Source of the DNA: Bugula neritina
Taxonomy: Eukaryota; Bryozoa; Gymnolaemata; Cheilostomatida; Bugulidae
Reading direction: 5' to 3'
NCBI GenBank assembly: GCA_964035545.1
Contig: OZ037765.1
Span: forward strand, 1,959,001-2,023,000
DNA: 64,000 bases
A model generated the notes under the pieces. It made no database searches and was not told where the DNA came from. It was given only the letters and a program-made list of their open reading frames with translations. Positions 56,501 through 64,000 of the stretch are shown piece after piece. A program made the translations under genes and the position numbers. The first letter of the stretch is position 1. Each line of letters begins with the position of its first letter.

Positions 56501-59500
56501 ATGTAGATCAAAGCTTTAAAACTCAATCCTCAATCAGCAAACTGAATTACATTAAAGTTTTAATGAATTTTCTTATGTTACTATAACAAAAAGATTAGGA
56601 TTTTGTAATAATTCTACTAACAATTATTATTACTGTAATGGTTTTTATTATCATTATAATAATGCTAATATCCACAATTTTACAGAGCAATAATTATTTT
56701 TTTTAACTTCTTATTTTGCTAATTGAATTTAAATTTATGTTAATTTCACACCAATAATCACATTTACATCCAACCACAGTTAAATAAAATATTCTAACTT
56801 GTCTAATCCAAATTTTGATACTAAAATATCTAGTTGCTAACAAAATAATTTCATTAAGCAAATTTAGTAATAAAGATTTTTTATTTAAGAAAGTTTCTTT
56901 ATGGCTCTGATTCCAGATGACTGGGAAGACTACATTCCAGAGCCACCAGATGGAGGGTGGGGGTGGGTGGTCATGGTAGCCTCATTTGTAAACAACTTCG
57001 TACTAGACGGCATAGCCTACTGCTTTGGGGTCTTCCTGTTGGAGTACGTCAAGTTCTTCAACTCTTCCATAGCCAGCGCCAGTCTCGCTAACTCTTTGTT
57101 GTGTGGAGTCTATCTTCTAGTGGGTAAGTCATTTTCTAGTGAGTAAGTCATCTTCTTGTGGGTAAGTCATCTTTTAGTGGGTAAGTCATCTTTTAGTGGG
57201 TAAGTCATCTTCTAGTAGGTAAGTGTATCTTCTAGTAGGTAAGTGTATCTTCTAGTAGGTAAGTCATCTTCTTGTAGGTAAGTCATCTTCTGGTAGGTAA
57301 GTCATCTTTTAGTGGGTAAGTCATCTTCTAGTAGGTAAGTGTATCTTCTAGTAGGTAAGTCTATCTTCTAGTAGGTAAGTCATCTTCTTGTAGGTAAGTC
57401 ATCTTCTAGTGGATAAGTCATCTTCTAGTAGGTAAATCAACAGGCCTATTCTACTACTTAAATAGTTCAAAATTTAAAATTTATGCTTTTTGCAACTACT
57501 TAGCAATATTAGCAATCACAATCACTAAACTTGTAGGAATATCACAAAAATTCATCTAACTGCAACTTACTTTCTTATAATTTAATTCTACTAAATTAAA
57601 TATATAAATACTACAATTTATACTACATATAATGTTTATCAATAATTGAATTAAGTTTGCTAGACAAAATTTCTGTCAAAATGCATTCAAAAAGAATCAA
57701 GTTAATATATACTCAAAAAATGCTTCGTCATCTGTGCTAAAGCAACAGCAAACCTACGAGTTTAAAATCATGACAAATTTTCCCACATTCATATTCAGGC
57801 ACAACTTTGTTTAAAGGAAACTCTATGTTTATGCTGCTAGCAGTTAAAGTGTACTTAAATCTAATTAGACCAAAATATATGTTTTGTACTTTGTACAAAG
57901 TTTAGATAACTTATAAATCTAAATTTAACACTATAGTTGAACACATGACCTTAGTGAATATTTAATTTAATTTCATTCAAGTTTGAAAAATCAGTCTTTT
58001 GAGGCCTGAGTTTAATATGACTCATGTTAAGTCAGTAGATAAGCTCGACAATCTACTAAAGCTCTTTTTGTGTCAGTAAAAACCTTTAAGCAACATTATG
58101 GGCATAGCTCAAGGCACTCCATAGCTCAGCTAAAAGCCTGGGGGGTTCTCACAAGGTTATTTCTGTGAACTAAAATCATAGTTTCTACTGTGTAGTATGT
58201 GGTGTAGCCTGAGGAGGAAAATTAAAGCTTCTTACATTGACATAAGTCTATATACATTTCATTATACCACTTAGCATAGTTCTAGCACAGAGGCTACTCT
58301 CACATGCTAATGGTTTACAACACTTGAGCCTCATCCAGGGTATAGAGCATAGCAGAGTTAAATTAGAGCTTGTTATAATTATTGCTAGCATCAAAACTCT
58401 CTTTGCTATTTGCTTTTTATCTCTGCTGGGTGTTGAATTATGAAGCTATTTTCTATTCGACACTTTCTTTATACAGAAAGCTTTTCTTGCATTACTGCAG
58501 AATATAACTTTCAGGAGTTGTCTTAACTCTTCTCATACTTTTTCCAAATATTCATATGCAGTAGTTTCAGTAATATAAATAATAATATATGGTACAGGTA
58601 ATAATAAAAGGTAATATACAATAAAAAAATACAATTTTTTAAACAGGGTTCTATGATATTTGAAGTGAAATGCTATGCTAACAATATTATCAATCAAATA
58701 CCATCATACACTATAATATAGTCATATCTGATGGCTCCATACTACATATCATTGATGAGTAAAAAGTAAATAGTTTACTCAAATAACTTCTAACACTTGG
58801 ATTAATATAATTAATATTAAATATTTCCTCAGGCCCGATAGTCGGAGCTCTGGTAAACAAGTTTGGATGTAGACCAGTTGGGATAGCTGGCTCTATAATT
58901 GGTGCATGTGCCTTCCTACTGAGTACTGCTTCAAAGTCTGTGGTTGTTTTCCAACTCACTTATGGAGTTATTGGGGGTAAGCCCACCTAACTAGCTATGT
59001 CAAGGTGAACTCACTATACTAGATAATAATCACAAAACTCCGCTATTTTATTAGTTGATGACTGAACAAAGAGTATAGTCATTTAGAATAGATCTTTTTG
59101 TAAACTATACAAATGATATGTTTGCGAGAAATAATAATATCAGTTTAGTATTAGCAGTTGTCAGTCCATTCGTTTTTAACTTTCTGCAGTATTCCAGCAG
59201 TAGACATATCCTTCTGCATTAACAAAAGTAGACACCCCATACACAACTTACTAGCTTATTAACCATATTTTAATTATCTGTTAAAATTTTCTTGTTACTA
59301 CTTCCACTTTTGAGAGGTAGGTATAGTAATGGAGAAATTAAAAAAAGTCTGTGTTCTAGATTAGAAATGTAGCAAAAGAAGTTATGTTCTTGCAAGAATT
59401 TCAACTCTTGTCCCAAGCTAAAATTTAATAATAAAATAAAAGAACTAAAGCTATCTCAATTTCTATATTACTGCTCCTAAAACACTTTTGACCTCACTGC

Positions 59501-62500
59501 CTGTTAATAATGCATTTCTACTTTATTTCGCATTTCTAAAACTTATAGTTTTCTTCTAACTTGAAATAACATTATCTCACTTTAACTGACATCAGAATAG
59601 TTGTGGTTCTTACTAGCAATGTTACAGGGTTTGGGTTCGGCATGATGTACCTGCCCGCAGTTGTGGGTGTTGGCTATTACTTTGAGAAGAAAAGAGGCAT
59701 TGCTACGGGAATTGCCGTCTGTGGTACAGGTATAGGTGTGTTCTGTATGGCTCCCTTTGGCAAGTTCCTTCTTCACAATGTCGACTGGAAAGGAGCACAC
59801 ATAGCTTTAGGTATAGACTGTGCTTATTCAACTTTTACTTTGCCTTGCTAAACGCTTTAGTGGCAATAAAGTATGGGAACTAAATGAAATATTGTCTATT
59901 GTAATGTTGCAAGACTTGGGCTAAAGCTCTGTTATTTTTAAGCGTATGAAAAAGATCTTTTTTCAAAGTTTTTTTATTTAGAATGATTTTACCAATTATT
60001 ATTTTTAAAGGAAGTTTATAATAAATACAAAACTGAATTATTTAGTTGAAGCCAATATTAAGGTGTTTATAGTCGTTATTAAATTTTAAACATTAAATGA
60101 TTTATTTAAATAAAATGATTGAGTAAACTAATATGTTGTATCAAAGTTGAGCCAGGATCTACAGCAGCTAGATTAATATATTGTAGCTGGTCTGTTACTA
60201 CAAGGATGTATATCGTCAGCACTTATGAGACCTCTCACACCAAAGAGGCGCAGACGGCAGCCTAAAGGAGATGCTGAAAAGACGAATGGCCACACAGCTG
60301 TCCCGTCTTCTGACGACCAAAAGGCTCTGTTAGAGAACGGTGCTGCGCCCACCCAACCTAATGCTGAGAACTCACGCAGGTACACATGCGACTAGTTTAA
60401 TTATTTTTCTAAACACAAACAGTGAAAAAGCACTTTAATTATATAAAGCTCTATTTGCTTTTCTATCATCAAGTGTACCAGTTCCTGCATGTTATCAAAA
60501 CTCCAATTGTATGGTAACGAAATGCTAAACTTAAACTTTGCAATACAAGTTTCAATTTCAACTATTTCCATTAACTATTGAATCAACTCTATAAACCTTT
60601 AGGAAATAATTTGTAATTTATTTTAGTGCATTCAGTGCGTAGAAGTAACACACTGCAAATTCTTTTTGACAAGATTTGAAAAAAATAGTTCCTCTTTTAC
60701 TTTGTCGGGCGGCTTTAGGATTTAATTTTTAAAACTGTGGACATTTAGATGTTACCAAAACTTTAAAATCAGTCTGTACTTTGATATAAATGCTTTTAAC
60801 TTACTGCTATTGAAACTGAAAAGCATTTATTAATCAAATACAAAGTTATAAATAATCAACTTGAATTTAGCTCTACACTGTTATAAGTAAACCATTCATG
60901 TATTCATTTAGCTAACTAACTAGGCTACCCCTGTAAATCTATTTTAAGTTGTCCCCTCCTAAACATATAATTTTAGAAACAGAACTATGAGTAGTACAAG
61001 TTACATAGCTGGGTCAAGGCTGGTAGTGGTGGATTCAGGTACCCCTGCTGATAACATCCACGCCAGTGCTTTTCTGCACACTCCTACCAATGCATCGGGA
61101 GTTGTCAGTCCACATGTCAGTGTACAGAATCTCTCAAGACCTCTATACCGCAAGGACATCTTCTACAGTGGCTCTGTATTGAATGTGTCTCATGTTAAGT
61201 CTAAGATCTCATTGAAAAGCTATGTAGCCAGTATTGCCACTCTTCCATCTGCACACGTAAGTATATTTTTGGAGTTGTCACATTAACCTCGAGTTGTTCA
61301 ATTGAGTAGTAATTGTCATTTTTTTAACCGAGTATCATAATTAGTAAAAATTATTTTGATAATTTTCTCAAACTCTGTTAAAGTTTGAAACATTTTAAAA
61401 TATTAAATAAGTCTATATAGTATATATTAGTCTATATTTCTTACATAAGTTAAATTATAAATTAAAAATTTATGATTAGTCAATTTTAGTAAACATCCAC
61501 GTTAATAACACCATAAGATTGTTACGTTATTATTTTATTTTGTTTGTAAGCAGACAACTTTAAATTAATTGAAAAATATCAATATTCTGTTGACAGGAGC
61601 AAAGCAACAGAATGAGTTGTTTAAACAGTCTACCAAAACCGATGGCGGATATTTTAGCTGAAATGTTGGATTTAACAGTGATGCGGAACAAAGGCATGAT
61701 GGTGCTGTGCGCTGCCAATGTCGTGGGGATGATAGGATACTACGTACCTTTTATTTTCAGCAGCAGCAGAGCTGTGTCTCTAGGCGTCAGTGAAGGAAAC
61801 GCTGCCCTTTTACTCTCTCTAATGGGTGAGAAACTTGTCAGCTCTGTTTAGGACTTTCCAGCTTTTAACTAAGGAAGTCCTTGTTACTTATCCAGTGGTT
61901 GAGTCTTTGCTAGTACAGATGCGTGTCTTTTAGAGTTTACAATGCATAAATTAGAAATTATCCTCTTTAGATAGTCATAAAACGAGCCAATTGAAAGATT
62001 CTAGGTTTGCTATGTCTGTAGTATATAAAAATTTTGCTTCCACTGGGATTTGAACCCAAGACCTCGAGCTCGCAAGCAGGCGCCCTAACCATTACACCAC
62101 AGGGGCTACTGGGTGAACACAACACTACATAGTATTGAATAATTACTGCCTAATTATTTCAAATTCTCATTTTTAAGTCAAAGGAATTAGTTAGCTATAT
62201 TTCAGGTGTCACGCTGACATTATATGACAGGTGTATCTTTCAGGTATATGTAACACAGTGGGCCGGGTGCTCTCAGGTGTCCTGTCTACCATACCAGGAG
62301 TGTCAGCTTTACTCGTCAACAACATATGTGTCACTCTGTGCGGCATTTCCGTGCTACTTATGCCATTCTGCAACTCATTTGCTCTGATGGTAGTGGCCAA
62401 CAGTGCCTTTGGCCTGTTCGCATGTAAGTTACTAATACAGCATGAATTACAATTCTACGCCTATAATTGAAGCTTATATTGTAAGCAATTCCAAAGTATT

Positions 62501-63703
62501 TCAATAAGTTCATGGAATACTCATGTTGTTTGAACCCCAGTAAAGGTCATGGGTGATGCTAGGAAGAGCATCTACTCATAGTTGCTCTTGTACCACACGT
62601 TAATACTTCGAGACCATTTCATTAGGGGCTCTCATGGGGATAGTGCCTATAAACTTTTGTGCGTTTTTATAAAGTACCCATTTTGTTGCAATGCTTAAAA
62701 TTTCAAAGTATAAAAAAGCAATAGTCCTCCACAATGTTATATCATTTTACTTGTGTTGGAAGTATGCTAAACTTATCACATTTTCTCTAAATAACTGTTT
62801 ATATTTTTAAAATCACATGTAAACTACTGGGTGGTTTATACTATGTTGTAGCTACACTCATCTCATTGGCTCCTATTATAATGTGCGAGTTACTGGGACT
62901 AGAAAAGTTGACCAACGGGTTTGGGCTTCTTTGCCTTGTCAGGGGAGTAACGGCAATAGCCGGACCACCAATAGTAGGTAAGGCAGTTTCTGGTAGGTAG
63001 GATAACTTCTCATAGAAGAGACAACTACTGATAGATGAGAGATTGTATAGTATTTAATATATATATGATTTAGTAGACAAGCTGGCCTTGGTAGGTGGGA
63101 AAATTCGAGTAGGGAAGACAAATCCCAATGAGATTGCATATCCAATCACTTGCTCTCACACAGTGTAGGCTATATGTTTAGATACTCTATAAAATATATT
63201 TAATTTAACAATTAATATTTAATTATTGCTATTTAAAATGTTTCTTTATGCACACTGCTTTTCATTTTCACCCATAGAGTTTAGTGTTGGTACTGTTTTA
63301 GTCAGGATTGATGTCATGCTGCCAATAATGTTCTTCACATGCTGGCAGCATATGCTAATGGTTTAAATTTCTTCTTGTAATCTAGTTATTAATTACGACT
63401 AAATAACTAAAAGATGAAAAGCACATGATGAGGTGGTCACAAGATTACAAACTACGTAGCCAGTTTATTCACCTACATATTTTTTATGTAACTGAAGTGA
63501 TATTTTATAGTCTTACATCAAATCGTCAAAAAGTTATGCTTTATGTTTTTGTATTATTCTGCTGTAATGTTCTTGTAGGAATGCTGTATGACATCACCGG
63601 TGACTACAGCGCCACATTTTACGCTGGAGGGGCGTGTCTTATAGCCTGCGGCGGGCTCCATTTCCTGCTCCATCTCAAATATTTCAAAGGAAAGACTGAC
63701 TGA
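53401..63703 (+). CDS. Monocarboxylate-transporter-like MFS carrier (SLC16 family)
   Basis: Ten exons keep phase: 53401-53539, 56890-57123, 58833-58976, 59628-59810, 60187-60379, 60977-61256, 61597-61825, 62244-62423, 62852-62977, 63579-63703, giving 610 aa. It is a 12-TM plasma-membrane-type carrier. The SLC16 signature PPDGGWGWVVMVASFV leads TM1. Six TM helices lie in exons 2-5, then a long basic, Ser-rich cytoplasmic loop (about 253-415, RPLTPKRRRRQPK onward), then six more helices in exons 7-10. The acidic 49-residue N-terminus precedes a second in-frame Met. TM8 reads GICNTVGRVLSG: the Arg of the MCT1 TM8 Asp-Arg pair is kept but the Asp position is Asn, and the MCT1 TM1 Lys is not conserved. 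It therefore resembles the orphan MCT9/12/14 or insect MCT-like group more than lactate carriers. The substrate cannot be inferred. Confidence 0.93.
53540..56889. other. SLC16-like intron 1
   Basis: 3.35 kb of AT-rich DNA. The only identified content is the TTAA-flanked MITE-like element at 55616-56388. Short ORFs inside it have no domains. Confidence 0.6.
55616..56388. mobile_element. TTAA-flanked MITE-like DNA element (piggyBac-type ends)
   Basis: Both ends read TTAAAGGATTGCTCTATCTT inward (55616 onward on plus; 56388 backward on minus). They include the TTAA tetranucleotide that piggyBac-type transposons duplicate. Subterminal parts also pair imperfectly (ACGTGACGTGTGAACGCCAG near 55791 versus the region 56170-56215 in reverse). 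773 bp, no transposase ORF, so non-autonomous. Confidence 0.8.
56890..57123 (+). CDS. SLC16-like exon 2: TM1-TM2
   Basis: Acceptor atttaag. Encodes ESFFMALIPDDWEDYIPEPP, DGGWGWVVMVASFV, TM1 and TM2 start (SLANSLLCGVYLLV). The donor G|GTAAGT is unit 1 of the adjoining minisatellite. Confidence 0.95.
57114..57440. repeat. Minisatellite of repeated 5' splice sites (CTTCTAGTRGGTAAGTCAT)
   Basis: About 17 units of 19-20 bp, starting in the last ten coding bases of SLC16-like exon 2. Nearly every unit carries GTRGGTAAGT, that is, a strong U1-type donor; the final unit reads GTAAAT. Unit variants (TCAT versus GTAT; TTAG, TAG or TTG) recur in blocks. Confidence 0.95.
57441..58832. other. Rest of SLC16-like intron 2
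   Basis: AT-rich sequence without recognisable exon, repeat array or tRNA-like element. Confidence 0.5.
58833..58976 (+). CDS. SLC16-like exon 3: TM2 end to TM4 start
   Basis: Residues 125-172: GPIVGALVNKFGCRPVGIAG, then TM3 (SIIGACAFLLSTAS) and VFQLTYGVIG. VNKFGCRPV is the MFS loop 2-3 motif (family RxGxR). The donor is GTAAGC. Confidence 0.95.
59628..59810 (+). CDS. SLC16-like exon 4: TM4-TM6 start
   Basis: Residues 173-233: GFGFGMMYLPAVVGVGYYFE, KKRGIATGIAVCGTGIGVF, then KGAHIAL. YFEKKRGIATGIA is the strongly conserved SLC16 TM4-TM5 segment. The donor is GTATAG. Confidence 0.96.
60187..60379 (+). CDS. SLC16-like exon 5: TM6 and loop start
   Basis: Residues 234-297: AGLLLQGCISSALMRPLTPK then a basic cluster RRRRQPK and polar loop. 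The donor GTACAC splits an Arg codon. Confidence 0.93.
60977..61256 (+). CDS. SLC16-like exon 6: cytoplasmic loop
   Basis: Residues 298-391, polar and Ser-rich, no TM. It contains SRPLYRKDIFYSGSVLNV, similar to the RPLYRKDIFYSGS motif seen in MCT-like loops of other animals. The donor is GTAAGT. Confidence 0.92.
61597..61825 (+). CDS. SLC16-like exon 7: TM7-TM8 start
   Basis: Residues 392-467: MADILAEMLDLTVMRNKGMM, TM7 (VLCAANVVGMIGYYVPFIF), then SEGNAALLLSLMG. The donor is GTGAGA. Confidence 0.95.
62033..62108 (-). repeat. tRNA-derived SINE-like copy
   Basis: Minus strand: TAGCCCCTGTGGTGTAATGG (A box), TTGGGTTCAAATCCCAG (B box with a paired T stem), GTGGAAGCAAAATTT, then TACTACAGACATAG. 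The least decayed T arm of the family. It lies in SLC16-like intron 7, 136 bp before exon 8. Confidence 0.78.
62244..62423 (+). CDS. SLC16-like exon 8: TM8-TM10 start
   Basis: Residues 468-527: GICNTVGRVLSGVLSTIPGV, TM9 (NNICVTLCGISVLLMPFC), and FALMVVANSAFGLFA. The donor is GTAAGT. Confidence 0.95.
62852..62977 (+). CDS. SLC16-like exon 9: TM10-TM11
   Basis: Residues 528-569: STLISLAPIIMCELLGLEKL, then NGFGLLCLVRGVTAIAGPPI. LTNGFGL..RG....GPP.VG is the SLC16 TM11 signature. The donor is GTAAGG. Confidence 0.96.
63579..63703 (+). CDS. SLC16-like exon 10: TM12 and stop
   Basis: Residues 570-610: GMLYDITGDYSATFYAGGAC then LIACGGLHFLLHLKYF and KGKTD-stop. The short basic C-terminus ends at TGA 63701-63703. 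Confidence 0.96.
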
Positions 63704-64000
63704 TATTTTACACTCTTATTAGCTTACTTAAATAGGATGTAAATTTTTATGATAAATTTTGTATTTTTTTAATTTTGTCTTCATGCATATAAGAAACTTT
63801 TGCAAACTATTAGTTCATATTTTTATTTACTATAATTTTTAAAAAAACAAATTAATTATAGTTTTATTTGTATAAAACGGGTGACGCTATTTTTTTAGTT
63901 GTACATCAATTATCCGCTGCCAATTGAAGCAGCAATATTTTATATTTTTAAAAATAGTTCAATTCCTATTTTTAGTAGTGAGCAGCTTTTGATGCCAAAA
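63704..64000. other. 3' flank of SLC16-like gene
   Basis: AT-rich 3' UTR-like sequence. No canonical AATAAA was noticed before the window ends, so the polyadenylation site is undefined. Confidence 0.5.

Noticed and set aside
62978-63130. Extension of the GGTAGGTAAG motif after SLC16-like exon 9
   Set aside because: A few GGTAGG-like words recall the exon 2 array, but there is no regular period.

Overview
The window looks like AT-rich nuclear DNA from an invertebrate animal. Genes are split into many short exons with GT-AG introns, intergenic DNA is full of microsatellites, minisatellites and tRNA-derived repeats, and no bacterial-type operons or long ORFs occur. The proteins are clearly metazoan (close to human CDKAL1, NAA60 and SLC16 carriers). 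A lophotrochozoan-type invertebrate is my guess; the sequence does not settle the phylum. All exon models were built by hand from protein similarity, splice consensus and codon-phase continuity across every junction. No transcript data were available.

Layout. (1) Positions 1-5585 and the 16.4-kb intron 5753-22176 show no recognisable exon; they carry a long CTA/TAG triplet repeat and two minisatellites. (2) Positions 5586-37206 (+) hold twelve exons of an AMPK/SNF1-related Ser/Thr kinase (HUNK/MARK-like). The N-lobe exons are missing or unrecognised upstream. (3) Positions 44276-38061 (-) hold a complete ten-exon CDKAL1 (tRNA ms2t6A37 methylthiotransferase, 551 aa) that converges on the kinase 3' end. 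(4) Positions 47208-49281 (+) hold NAA60, a Golgi N-terminal acetyltransferase (~254-264 aa), divergent from CDKAL1. (5) Positions 53401-63703 (+) hold a complete ten-exon monocarboxylate-transporter-like SLC16 gene (610 aa). The four genes have unrelated roles (signalling, tRNA modification, protein acetylation, membrane transport), and I see no functional cluster.

The most unusual signal is in the introns. Several minisatellites sit directly on splice sites. The 5' splice site after SLC16 exon 2 is itself the first unit of a ~17-copy, 19-20-bp array in which almost every unit carries GTAAGT. A kinase exon is sandwiched between two unrelated arrays, one touching its acceptor and one starting at its donor. 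Another kinase acceptor and a CDKAL1 acceptor also abut arrays. In NAA60 an exon start plus its acceptor is tandemly duplicated 87 bp upstream, in frame and without a stop. Two MITE-like elements (a foldback with 83-bp arms and a 773-bp TTAA-flanked element) and a family of tRNA-derived SINE-like sequences are also present.
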